Below are positions 23,418 through 32,133 of a DNA stretch of 64,000 nt, one piece after another (positions within the stretch are counted from its first letter, which is position 1; each line of letters starts with the position of its first letter). Under the pieces are notes generated by a model. It did no database searches, was not told the origin of the DNA, and saw nothing but the letters and a program-made list of their open reading frames with translations. The position numbers and the translations under genes are program-made. Source of the DNA: Actinorhabdospora filicis (lineage in GTDB: Bacteria > Actinomycetota > Actinomycetes > Mycobacteriales > Micromonosporaceae); the NCBI RefSeq assembly GCF_030269765.1, contig NZ_BSTX01000005.1, positions 62,001-126,000 of the forward strand, written 5' to 3'.

Positions 23418-26400
23418 CCGTCACCAGCCTCCCGTCCCCAAGGTGCACGTGCCCCTTCCCCGGGATCACCCTCGGCCCCACCACCCCGTGCGGCACGCGG
23501 ATCCCCACCACCTCGCCGTCCGACTGCGCCTGCGGCGACAGCACCATCCCCTGCCGGTTCCGCCGCATGTCCACCTGCCAGCCGTGGAAGGACCCCAGCA
23601 GCGCCTCCGTCGTCCCGCCCGCGATGAGCGCCCAGCCCTGGCCCGCGCCGCCCTTGGCGATGCGCTGGAGATCGGCGCCGACATCGGCGTGCAGCAACAG
23701 GTCCGCGTCGTCCACGATCACCACGCCCGTCGGCGCGGTCATCCGCGCCAGCGGCGCCCGGAACTCCTCCACCGGGGGGTTCGGCCCGTCCAGGACGCCG
23801 ACGACGTTCTCGTGGGAGAGCGACCGCAGCGGCGACGGACGCGGCGTCACCAGCAGCAGCTGCGCGCCCTGCGCCAGCAGGGAACGAGCCGCCACCAGCA
23901 GCGCGCCCGAACGTCCCGAGCGCGGCGGTCCGGCGACCATGAACGTCGGCGTCACCGACAGGTCCGCGCCGACCGCCGACAGCGAGTCGCCGCCGATCCC
24001 GGCCAGGGCGTAGAGCCCGTTGCGAGAACCCTGCGGCACGTAGTCCCAGGCCGCGTCGAAGGACAGCACGTCCGGCAGGGCGTCCACCGCCCACGGGCGC
24101 ACCGACGGGACGCCGTGCCGGGACGCCAGCTCGCGCAGGGCCGCGCCCTGCGCCGGGCCTGAGGCGTCCCCGGTGAGCAGCGCGAGCTGGATCTCGGCGT
24201 GGTCGGCGACGCGGATCGCGCGGCCGGGCGGCATGTCGAGGGGGACGCGCTTGCCCTGCAACCCGGCCGTCACGTAATCGCCGCGGTCGTACTGGTGCAG
24301 GACGAGGCGATCCGGTGTGGTGGCGGAGAAGCGGGCCGCGGACAGCGACCGGTCACCGGAGATGACGATGTGCACGCCGACGCTGGCGCCCTCGCGCAGC
24401 AGGTCCAGCACCGTCTCCACGGGCTCGCCGTGGTTGAAGCCGGCGAAGGTCTGCAGGAACATCTCCCAGCGGTCGATGAACACCACCAGATGCGCCGGCG
24501 CCGAAGGCAGCTCCGACAGGTGGGCGGCGCCGGCGCGGGCCATCAGCTTCTGGCGCTCGCCGACCTCGGTGGTCAGGCGCTCCAGGAGGCGCACGACGCG
24601 GTCGGTCTCGGTGCGCTGGGCGATGGCGCCGGTGTGCGGGAGGGCGGTCAGTTCGAGCAGTCCGCCGTTGCCGCAGTCGATCCCGTGGAACTGGACGGCC
24701 GAGGGCGGCAGCGCCGCCAGCGCGCCCGCGAGGGTGCGCAGGGCCTGGGTGCGGCCGGATCCGGGCGAGCCGACCAGGTGCAGGTGCCCGTCGCGGTCCA
24801 GGTCGAACCACAGTGGACGCTGCTCCTGCTCGGCGGGCAGGTCGATGAGGCCGTAGGCGACCCGGCGGCCCTCGGGCGCGGGCAGGGACGCCAGGGTGAG
24901 CCCGGTGGCCAGCGGCGGCAGCCACGGCCGGAACGGTGCCTCATAAGAGGACGCGGCCGCGGTGATCGCCTCCACGAGGGCCTTCAGGTCGGTCTCGGCC
25001 ATCAGCTCGCGCTCGTCGAAGGCGACCTTCACCGAGGCGCCCAGGTCGCGCCAGGTCAGGGCGCGGACGACGGGCGCGCCCGTGGCGACCGAGGATGTGG
25101 CGGCCGGGCGGCGTCCGCCGACGCGGGCGGTCTGGAAGGGCAGCAGCGAGGACGAGTCGAGGCGGGCGTAGCCGCGCCCGGCCTGGGAGGGCCCGATCGC
25201 GGCGGCGTCGGGGGCGTCGATGACGTCCCGGGAGTCGGCGGGATCGGTGACGCGCAAGGCGATCCGCAGGTTGGTGTTGGCGCGGATGTCGCCGGTGACG
25301 ACCCCGGCCGGTCGCTGGGTGGCCAGCAGCAGGTGGATGCCGAGGGACCGGCCGCGCTGGGCGAGGTTGACCAGGCCGGACACGAAGTCGGGCAGCTGGC
25401 GGGCGAGGGTGCCGAACTCGTCGATGACCAGCAGCAGCCGGGGCAGGGGTGGATCGGACTCGCCGCGTTTGCGCCGGTAGTCGGGCAGGTCCTTGGCCGC
25501 GACGGTGGCCAGGACGTGCTCGCGGCGGGTCAGTTCGGCGCCCAGGGACGACAGGGCGCGGGTCGCCTCGAACTGGTGCAGGTCGGTGACCATGCCGACG
25601 GTGTGCGGCAGCGCGGCCGCCTCGGCGAAGGCCGAGCCTCCCTTGTAGTCGACCAGCACGAAGTTCAGCTCGTCGGGCCGGTTGGCCACCGCCAGGGACG
25701 CCACGATCGTCTGCAGCAGCTCGGACTTGCCCGAGCCGGTGGTGCCCGCGATCAGCCCGTGCGGGCCGTCGCGGTCGAGGTCGATGGCGAAGTCGCCGTC
25801 CATGGTGGCGCCGATGACCGCGCGGGTCGTGCCGCCGCCGGACAGCGCCCAGCGGGCATTCACGCCGTCCACAGTGGGCGGTTCGAGGGACAGCAGGTCC
25901 AGCAGCCGCACCGAACCCGGCAGCACGTCCTCCTCGTCGCCGCCGGTGTCGCGGACGGGCGCCAGGGCCCGGGCGAAACGGTCGAACCAGCCCGGCGCGG
26001 GCTCGTCGGCCAGCACGCCGGTGATGGTGTCCACCTTCATCCGCCGCACCTCCAGCCCGTCGCGACCGGCGATGACCACCGCGGTGGCCTCCTCCGGCAG
26101 CTCCCGGACGGCGGTGTCGACGCACAGGAAGTGCACGCCCACCGCCGGGCCCGAACGCAGCAGGTCGATGACGCCGGGCAGCGCGCGCAGGCGGCGGGCG
26201 CCGTCCAGCACGACCAGGACCTCCGGCTCCCCGGGCGGCGCGCCGCGCTGCCCCCGCTGCTGGACGAGCGCGCCCAGCTCCGAGACGCGGCGGCCCAGGC
26301 TCTCGGCGTCCGAACCGATCCGGGTCAGCCCGAAGCCGGGCCGGTCGTGGCGCACGTGCGGCAGGTGGGACGCCCAGGACCAGCGCTTCTCGCCGCCCTG

Positions 26401-27642
26401 CCCGGCCAGCAGGTAGATCTGGAGGTCCGTCGGCGAATGCCACGCGGCGGCCTGCGCCACCAGCCAGCTCGCCAGCTCGTCCACGTACTCCCCGGCCAGG
26501 CCCACCACGCCGTGCTCGCGGACCGGCAGCGCGACGGGGACGTCGGGGATGCGCCAGGTGACCTTGCGCCGGTGCTCGTCGCGGGTCGGGTCCTCCAGGA
26601 CCACCTCCGAGGGCAGCTCGGCCAGGCCCACCCGCAGCGACAGGAAGTCGGGATCGCGGCGGCGGCGCTCCCACAACCGTCCATAAGGGCCGGTCGCGGT
26701 GCGCAGGACCGCCGCCGGGTCCGGATGCGCCGCCCGGCGCGCGGCCCGCTCGGCGCGCAGCGCGAGGGTGGCGTCGTCCTCGATGCGGCGCTTGGTCTCC
26801 TCGTACTTGCGTTGCTGCTGCTTGAACCGCTTCCAGCCCTGCCGGTTCTGCAGCAGCATGTTCCCCAGCATCGCCACCGGCCCCAGCAGCGCCAGGAACA
26901 GGAACTGGTAGTTCTTCGTCACGCCCACCATCGCCACCGAACCCACCAGCGGCACCAGCAGCATGGGCAGCATCGGCAGCGCGCCCCGGCCCTCGGGCGC
27001 CGTCGGCGGCGACGGAAGCCGGAACCGGGTGGTCCGGTCCGGCGGATGCAGCCGCGGCGGACGGTTGAAGTCCAGCCCGAAGCCGTCCTCCGAGGGCCGC
27101 ACGGCGGCGTCCGGCGCCGGCAGCGGCGCCACCTCCAGCCGGTGATCGCCACCCAGGTTCAGCGGTGTGGCATAAGGCCACTTCGTCCACTCGTCCGTCT
27201 TCAGTGGACGCTCGTCGAGCGAGGCCTCCGCGCTCACCCGCACCGCGCACTCGCCCGAGCGGTCGATGCGCAGCCGGAACTCCGGCACCGGCAGCGGGAC
27301 GTGCACGCCCGGCGCGTCCCCCGCCCGGTACTCGCCCGGCCGCAGCCGGTGCGCCAGCCCGGCGCCCGGCCCGCACGTCACCGCCAGCTCCACCGTCCCC
27401 GGCCGCCGCGGCTCGGCGCGCACCGGCGCGCCCAGCCCGACACGCATCCCGTCCCGCAGCCCCGCCTCACTCCACGGGACGTCGGGCAGCGCGGGCAGAT
27501 CGCCCACGAACAGGGCGGTGTGGGCCGAGCCCGCCGCGTCGGCCAGTCCCGCCGCCACCGAGGCGACGGTGGCGGCGGGATCGGCCTCGACGAGGGCCTC
27601 GGTCTCGGTGTCCGAGGAGCGGACGGTCAGGCGCAGGAGCAA
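23398..27642 (-). CDS. eccC: Type VII secretion FtsK/SpoIIIE ATPase (EccC/EssC-like)
   Basis: 1414 residues, the motor of an ESX-type export system. Residues 1-75 look ubiquitin/YukD-like, and 80-180 look like a degenerate FHA-type beta domain. Two membrane helices follow at ~222-265. Three ATPase domains have P-loops GTTGSGKSELLQT (~634), GSPGSGRTQAL (~957) and AGPPRSGRSGALL (~1237); the first has Walker B LLLVIDEFGTLA (~740). FHA-TM-ATPase order is closer to EssC than to mycobacterial EccCa/Cb. It starts with TTG at 27642, with AAGGA overlapping the preceding stop codon, so it is coupled to the WXG100 gene. Confidence 0.92.
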   Translation of the reverse strand: MLLRLTVRSSDTETEALVEADPAATVASVAAGLADAAGSAHTALFVGDLPALPDVPWSEAGLRDGMRVGLGAPVRAEPRRPGTVELAVTCGPGAGLAHRLRPGEYRAGDAPGVHVPLPVPEFRLRIDRSGECAVRVSAEASLDERPLKTDEWTKWPYATPLNLGGDHRLEVAPLPAPDAAVRPSEDGFGLDFNRPPRLHPPDRTTRFRLPSPPTAPEGRGALPMLPMLLVPLVGSVAMVGVTKNYQFLFLALLGPVAMLGNMLLQNRQGWKRFKQQQRKYEETKRRIEDDATLALRAERAARRAAHPDPAAVLRTATGPYGRLWERRRRDPDFLSLRVGLAELPSEVVLEDPTRDEHRRKVTWRIPDVPVALPVREHGVVGLAGEYVDELASWLVAQAAAWHSPTDLQIYLLAGQGGEKRWSWASHLPHVRHDRPGFGLTRIGSDAESLGRRVSELGALVQQRGQRGAPPGEPEVLVVLDGARRLRALPGVIDLLRSGPAVGVHFLCVDTAVRELPEEATAVVIAGRDGLEVRRMKVDTITGVLADEPAPGWFDRFARALAPVRDTGGDEEDVLPGSVRLLDLLSLEPPTVDGVNARWALSGGGTTRAVIGATMDGDFAIDLDRDGPHGLIAGTTGSGKSELLQTIVASLAVANRPDELNFVLVDYKGGSAFAEAAALPHTVGMVTDLHQFEATRALSSLGAELTRREHVLATVAAKDLPDYRRKRGESDPPLPRLLLVIDEFGTLARQLPDFVSGLVNLAQRGRSLGIHLLLATQRPAGVVTGDIRANTNLRIALRVTDPADSRDVIDAPDAAAIGPSQAGRGYARLDSSSLLPFQTARVGGRRPAATSSVATGAPVVRALTWRDLGASVKVAFDERELMAETDLKALVEAITAAASSYEAPFRPWLPPLATGLTLASLPAPEGRRVAYGLIDLPAEQEQRPLWFDLDRDGHLHLVGSPGSGRTQALRTLAGALAALPPSAVQFHGIDCGNGGLLELTALPHTGAIAQRTETDRVVRLLERLTTEVGERQKLMARAGAAHLSELPSAPAHLVVFIDRWEMFLQTFAGFNHGEPVETVLDLLREGASVGVHIVISGDRSLSAARFSATTPDRLVLHQYDRGDYVTAGLQGKRVPLDMPPGRAIRVADHAEIQLALLTGDASGPAQGAALRELASRHGVPSVRPWAVDALPDVLSFDAAWDYVPQGSRNGLYALAGIGGDSLSAVGADLSVTPTFMVAGPPRSGRSGALLVAARSLLAQGAQLLLVTPRPSPLRSLSHENVVGVLDGPNPPVEEFRAPLARMTAPTGVVIVDDADLLLHADVGADLQRIAKGGAGQGWALIAGGTTEALLGSFHGWQVDMRRNRQGMVLSPQAQSDGEVVGIRVPHGVVGPRVIPGKGHVHLGDGRLVTVRVPVS

Positions 27643-27651
27643 GGAAGGTCC

Positions 27652-27942
27652 TTAGAAGTTCTTGGCCAGCTCGGTGTCGGTGCCCTCGAAGGCGGTGCCC
27701 ACGGCCTTCACGTACTGGCTGATGCCGTCCAGGCCCTCCAGGACCTTCTGGACGCCCTGGTGGAACTCGGCGAAGTAGGGCCCGAACTTCTGCTCGGCGG
27801 CCGGGGTCTTGTACCCGTTGGCGATGAGGGCGTCCACATCGGACTTGGCCATGTTGATGGTGTTGACCAGGTCGTGGAACTTCGACTGCAGCGACGCCGA
27901 GGTGGACTCGGTCTCGGCGGAGTCGATGTAGAACTCGGGCAT
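27652..27942 (-). CDS. WXG100-family protein (ESX substrate)
   Basis: 96 residues, two amphipathic helices linked by ANGYKTPAAEQKF in place of the WxG turn, ending GTDTELAKNF. This is the size and helical hairpin of EsxA/EsxB-type proteins exported by the adjacent EccC-like ATPase. The loop NGYKTPAAE is shared with the two upstream paralogues (HGYTTPAAR, GGYRTPSAE), so the three form a subfamily. Nine bases separate it from eccC. Confidence 0.88.
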   Translation of the reverse strand: MPEFYIDSAETESTSASLQSKFHDLVNTINMAKSDVDALIANGYKTPAAEQKFGPYFAEFHQGVQKVLEGLDGISQYVKAVGTAFEGTDTELAKNF

Positions 27943-27957
27943 GATGCTTTCCCTTTC

Positions 27958-28266
27958 CTAGGATTTCTTGTCGAAGGCGGTGCCGAGATTGGCGTCGAGC
28001 TCGCCGAAGGCGTCCACGACGATCTTGAGGTACTCCGCGATGCCGGTGAGGCCGTCGATGGTCTGGGCGGCGCCGTCGGCGAAGCGGGTGAAGAAGGGGG
28101 AGAACTTCTCGCGCGCGGCGGGCGTGGTGTAGCCGTGCTCGATGAGCGAGGCGACCTCACCGCGCGCGTCGTTGATCTGGGCGATCATGTGCTCGTGGCG
28201 GGCCAGGAGCTGCCGGGCCTTGGCGCCGACCTCGCCGCCGATGATGTGGTAGACCGGGCCGGCCAT
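27958..28266 (-). CDS. WXG100-family protein (ESX substrate)
   Basis: 102 residues. The ATG at 28266 follows GAAGGAGGACTG; a longer frame upstream lacks a ribosome site. Two helices flank EHGYTTPAAREKFSPFF, and the C-terminus reads ELDANLGTAFDKKS. It is paralogous to its neighbours at 27652 and 28313, separated from the next by 15 bases. Probably forms heterodimers with one of them. Confidence 0.88.
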   Translation of the reverse strand: MAGPVYHIIGGEVGAKARQLLARHEHMIAQINDARGEVASLIEHGYTTPAAREKFSPFFTRFADGAAQTIDGLTGIAEYLKIVVDAFGELDANLGTAFDKKS

Positions 28267-28312
28267 CAGTCCTCCTTCACGGTCGGGGGTACGGGCGCGG
28301 TGATCGTTCGGT

Positions 28313-28642
28313 TCACTTCTTGTCACCGTCCAGGGCGCCGCCGAGGTCGTCGTCGGCCTCCTTGAAGTACTTCACGACCGCGTCCAGGTACTCCCCGATG
28401 CCGCCGACGGCGTTGGTCATCTCGGTGGCGCCCTTCATGAAGGTCTCCACCATCGGCAGGAACTCCGCCTCGGCCGAGGGCGTGCGGTAGCCGCCCTGCT
28501 TGCAGAGGTGGTCGATGGAGCGGCGGACCTCGCCGAGCTGGTCGGTCATGGCCTGCATCCGCTGGCGCATCAGGTTCGCGGTGGCGTCGACCTGCGCGGA
28601 GTCGACGAACAGCGTGATGTCCTTGACGTCGTAGTTGGGCAT
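28313..28642 (-). CDS. WXG100-like protein (ESX substrate)
   Basis: 109 residues with the central KQGGYRTPSAEAEFLPM turn and helical arms, ending KEADDDLGGALDGDKK. The N-terminus PNYDVKDITLFVDSAQVDAT is slightly longer than in its two paralogues. It follows the giant substrate gene by 10 bases, so all five minus-strand genes likely form one operon starting at 32033. Confidence 0.85.
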   Translation of the reverse strand: MPNYDVKDITLFVDSAQVDATANLMRQRMQAMTDQLGEVRRSIDHLCKQGGYRTPSAEAEFLPMVETFMKGATEMTNAVGGIGEYLDAVVKYFKEADDDLGGALDGDKK

Positions 28643-28652
28643 CCGCAGACTC

Positions 28653-31600
28653 CTAGGGCCGCAGGGACTTGAGGTGGAGGATGAAGTCCTTGACCGGCGG
28701 GAAGGTCGCGTACCCGGGGGTGTCCTTCAGGTCCAGCTCGATGTGCTTGCCGTAACCGGCGTCGAGGGTCTTCGAGCCCGCCTTCCACACCCACTCGTCC
28801 AGGCCGTCCTTGGGGAACATGCCCCGGTTGCCGATCTGGCTCTCGGAGAAGCCGCGCGCCCAGCCGTGCCCGACGGAGGCGAAGGCGCGGCCGAGGGTCT
28901 GGCCGACGTCGCCGCCCTGGCTGATGGTGTAACCGGCCTTGGCCGCGTTGGACAGCACGCCCTTGACGACCCCGGCGAGGCTCTCGTAGAGCCATTCCTT
29001 CTCCCCGCGCGGGCCGCCCCAGGAGGAATCCCAGTCGTGCCACGGGCTGCGGTGGTTCGGCTGCTCGGAGACCTCGCCCCAGCGGTTGACGGAGGTCACC
29101 CACCCGTCGGTGCCGTTCTTGGTCTCGATGGACCCGTCGTTGTCCAGCCGGGTGGTCCAGCCGCCGCCGTCGGTGCGGACCTCGTTGTCCTTGAAGTTGA
29201 TGGTGGACGTCACGTCGCCGGTCTTCGTCACGACGGTGCCCTGCGGATCGGCGGTGATCTTGTTGCCGCCCGCGTCGACGGTGAGGTTCCCCGACTTGTC
29301 GAGGGTGATGGTGCCGCCGTCGACGTTCCACGTCTTGGTGCCGTTGGGCGCGACGGCGTCGGGGGCGAGTTTGTCGCCGCGCAGGTCGGTGACGTGCACG
29401 TCGACGTCCTTGAGCCCGACCCGGAAGGTCGGCGGGTCGATCTTCACCTTGACGTTCTGGCCGGGCCCGAAGTGGATGTTCGTGGTCTCCTTGCCGTCCC
29501 CGAACGGGTTCCAGGTGGAGGGCCGCTCGACCCGGACGCCGCCACCGCCCTCGATGGTCACCGCCCCGTGGCCGCCGTTGGGGGTGTGCGAGATCCGCTG
29601 CCCGCCCTGGCTGTAGTTGGAGCCGTGCCCGTCGCCCCCGCGGACGTGGGTGACCACCGGTCCCGGATTGGGGTTCCCGTTGGGTTTGGACGGCCCGCCC
29701 GGGTTGACGGTGACGGTGTCGCCGTCGCGGGTGACGTGCGTCCCGCGCGGGGTGTCGGCGGTGTAGTTCCCCTGCTGGCCATGCGAGTTCCAGTCCCCGG
29801 CGCGTCCATTGTGGAGCTCGGCGACCTTGCCGTTCGGGGTGACCGTGGTGGTCCAGTTGGTCGCGGTGTTCTCGATGGTGACCGTGCCGTCGTTCTTCAC
29901 GAAGACGCTGTGGCCGTCGAGGTTGAGGGTCGTGCCGCCGTTCCCGCGGGTCACGTTGACGCCCGGGTGGTCATTGGGCGCGGTGAACGTCCCGTCGCCG
30001 CCGAGGTGGTAGGTGGCGCCGTTGATCGTGACGTCGGTGGTGCCCGCGCCGAAGTTCCGGTCGACCCCGATGCCGTCCAGGCTCAGGTTCGTCGCCCCGT
30101 CGGTGTGGACGACCGTCGCGCCGGTCTTGGTGCTGGTGGTGAAGCTGGTCCCGGTCCCGTCCTTGTGCAGCGTCTGGACGCCGTTGGTGTCGACGGTCAT
30201 CGAGTCGGGCCGGATGGAGATCTCACTGTTGCCGTCGATGGCGGTGATCGAGTCGTGGCCGACGTTGACGCCGTGCCCGTCGGGGGTGAGCACGGTGGCC
30301 TCGTTGTTGCCGAGGTGGACGGTCGTCCCGTCGTTGCTGAACTCGGTGATGCCGCCGCCGACCTCGATCCGCTGCCCGTCGGGGGAGACCACTGAGACGT
30401 GCCCGTTGCCGCCGCTGACCTGGAATCCGCCGATGTTCTGGGGCGTGTGGGTGAGGGGGACCGGGCCGCCGCCGGGCAGATGGACGCCGCCGGAGTCGAT
30501 CGAGATGATGCTGCCGCCGAGCCCGATCGTGGTCAGATTCGGCGTCGTGGACAGGTTCAGGGCGCCGTGCTCGCCGACGCTGCGGATCGAGGTCGGGGTG
30601 ACGTTCAGGAATCCGCCGGTGTTGTCCAGGCCCTTGCTGAAGGACGTGGAGCCGGGCATCGAGGCGATGCCGGTGAACCCGTCCACCTTGACGGTGGGGA
30701 TGCCGCCGGTGTTGAACGTGCCGGAGACGCCGCCGATCTTGAGGTTGAGGCCGCCGTCGGGCATCGTGATGGACCCGTGCCCGCTCAGGTTGATGCTGGG
30801 CGGCGGGACGTCCATCTTCACCGTGAAGCCGGTTTTGAAGGCGCTCTTGACGTCGGCGCCGAACTTGCCCCAGTTGTCGAACTTGACCACCGAGTTCTTC
30901 AGGTCCACGCCGAGCTTGGTGCCCGCCAGGCCACCGGCGGCGAAGCCGGTGCCGCCGCCGATACCGGCGCCGATCGCCACCGACTTCCAGTCGATGGGCT
31001 TGCCCGTCGACCACGCCGAGAGCGCCCCGGCGATGAACTCGACGGTGAAGTCCTGGGCGCCGTTGTAGAGGACGCGCCCGCCGAAGGCCAGGTAGGGGCT
31101 CATCTTCGGGTTGACGGTGATCCCGGACTTGATCTTGGTGACCACCTCGCGGGTCTTGTTCAGCGCGGTCACCGCGATCTTGCCGATGCCGTTCTTGACG
31201 GCCAGGATCCCGTCGGCGATGCCGCCGCCGATCTTGCCGGTCAGCCGCAGCCCGGTGAGCATCCCCTTGGCGAGCGGCATCATGGCCTTGAGGCCCGAGC
31301 GCAGGAAGCCGAGGATCTTCCCGCCGGGTATGAAGCCGATGAAACTGAAGAAGAGGTCGACGAAGTTCCATTCGCCGGTGACGGCCATCTTCACGATCTG
31401 CACGGCGGTGAGGAATCCGGCCAGCAGCAGGCCCGCCACCGGGCAGAAGATCATCAGGACGGCCGACAGCAGCCCCAGCAGGATCTCGGCGAGCGGGTTG
31501 TCCTGGAACCAGTCGGCCAGCTTCTGCCAGAAGTTGCGTTCCGGGATCGCCTTCTCGGCGGCGGTGTCCAGGGCCGCGCGGCAGGTCTTCGCGTGGGTTT

Positions 31601-32033
31601 CCAGGGCGTCCTTGCTGCCCTGGAGATCGCTGGTGGCCGCGCTGAGGGCCGCCGCGAGGGAGGTGTTCTGCGGGTCGCCGCTCGCGCCGCTCTCGGCCGT
31701 GGTGAGCGCGGTCTGCTTGCGCTGGATCTCCGGCAGGATGGCGCGCAGGTTGGGGACGTAGACGTCCAGCGCGCCGGCCGCCTCGTTGTAGGAGTCGCGG
31801 GCCTTGCCGAGCTGGTCGGGCAGGTTCTTCAGCAGCTTCTTGAGCTTCTCCAGGGTCTCGCTCTGCCCGCTGACGATGCCGTCGGCGCCCATGAGCAGCG
31901 TGTAGGCGTCCCCGGCGTCCTTGCCGACCGAGTGGTACTCGGTGGCGACCTTGGCGATCCGGTCGGGATCACCGGCCTCGTAGTCGGGGACGTCGTAGCC
32001 GCCACCCCCGTAACTGTCGTCGCGCTTGGGCAC
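28653..32033 (-). CDS. Giant type VII-exported beta-repeat protein
   Basis: 1126 residues, GTG start at 32033 behind GAGGAG. Residues ~1-165 are a helical LXG/ESX-like targeting domain (EYHSVGKDAGDAYTLLMGAD, LKNLPDQLGKARDSY). Residues ~180-300 are hydrophobic (LLGLLSAVLMIFCPVAGLLL, FSFIGFIPGGKILG), and 345-375 are Gly-rich. Residues ~380-960 are a long Gly/Asn/Thr/Asp-rich beta-solenoid-like region made of short strands such as GGSIISIDSGGVHLPG. The last ~150 residues (SSWGGPRGEKEWLYESLAG, SQIGNRGMFPKDGLDEW) form a compact end domain with no recognised toxin motif. First gene of the ESX operon. Confidence 0.8.
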   Translation of the reverse strand: MPKRDDSYGGGGYDVPDYEAGDPDRIAKVATEYHSVGKDAGDAYTLLMGADGIVSGQSETLEKLKKLLKNLPDQLGKARDSYNEAAGALDVYVPNLRAILPEIQRKQTALTTAESGASGDPQNTSLAAALSAATSDLQGSKDALETHAKTCRAALDTAAEKAIPERNFWQKLADWFQDNPLAEILLGLLSAVLMIFCPVAGLLLAGFLTAVQIVKMAVTGEWNFVDLFFSFIGFIPGGKILGFLRSGLKAMMPLAKGMLTGLRLTGKIGGGIADGILAVKNGIGKIAVTALNKTREVVTKIKSGITVNPKMSPYLAFGGRVLYNGAQDFTVEFIAGALSAWSTGKPIDWKSVAIGAGIGGGTGFAAGGLAGTKLGVDLKNSVVKFDNWGKFGADVKSAFKTGFTVKMDVPPPSINLSGHGSITMPDGGLNLKIGGVSGTFNTGGIPTVKVDGFTGIASMPGSTSFSKGLDNTGGFLNVTPTSIRSVGEHGALNLSTTPNLTTIGLGGSIISIDSGGVHLPGGGPVPLTHTPQNIGGFQVSGGNGHVSVVSPDGQRIEVGGGITEFSNDGTTVHLGNNEATVLTPDGHGVNVGHDSITAIDGNSEISIRPDSMTVDTNGVQTLHKDGTGTSFTTSTKTGATVVHTDGATNLSLDGIGVDRNFGAGTTDVTINGATYHLGGDGTFTAPNDHPGVNVTRGNGGTTLNLDGHSVFVKNDGTVTIENTATNWTTTVTPNGKVAELHNGRAGDWNSHGQQGNYTADTPRGTHVTRDGDTVTVNPGGPSKPNGNPNPGPVVTHVRGGDGHGSNYSQGGQRISHTPNGGHGAVTIEGGGGVRVERPSTWNPFGDGKETTNIHFGPGQNVKVKIDPPTFRVGLKDVDVHVTDLRGDKLAPDAVAPNGTKTWNVDGGTITLDKSGNLTVDAGGNKITADPQGTVVTKTGDVTSTINFKDNEVRTDGGGWTTRLDNDGSIETKNGTDGWVTSVNRWGEVSEQPNHRSPWHDWDSSWGGPRGEKEWLYESLAGVVKGVLSNAAKAGYTISQGGDVGQTLGRAFASVGHGWARGFSESQIGNRGMFPKDGLDEWVWKAGSKTLDAGYGKHIELDLKDTPGYATFPPVKDFILHLKSLRP

Positions 32034-32086
32034 CGCCGCTCCTCACCTTGATCCGCCGCGCATGGGTACGCGCGTGATCGGAGAAA

Positions 32087-32111
32087 GGTTCACGGGGTTG
32101 AACCGTGAACC
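32087..32111. promoter_or_regulatory. Inverted repeat GGTTCACGG/CCGTGAACC in the ESX divergent promoter
   Basis: Perfect 9-base arms at 32087-32095 and 32103-32111 with a 7-base spacer, lying in the 100-base region between the divergent ESX operon and the 32134 gene. It is a candidate operator controlling both directions. Confidence 0.5.
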
Positions 32112-32133
32112 CCGGTGGCGCGTATCCGTGGAC

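Noticed and set aside
24199..28365. 1388-residue open frame on the plus strand
   Set aside because: Antisense shadow of the eccC-like gene and the WXG100 genes, caused by the GC-rich third-codon bias.
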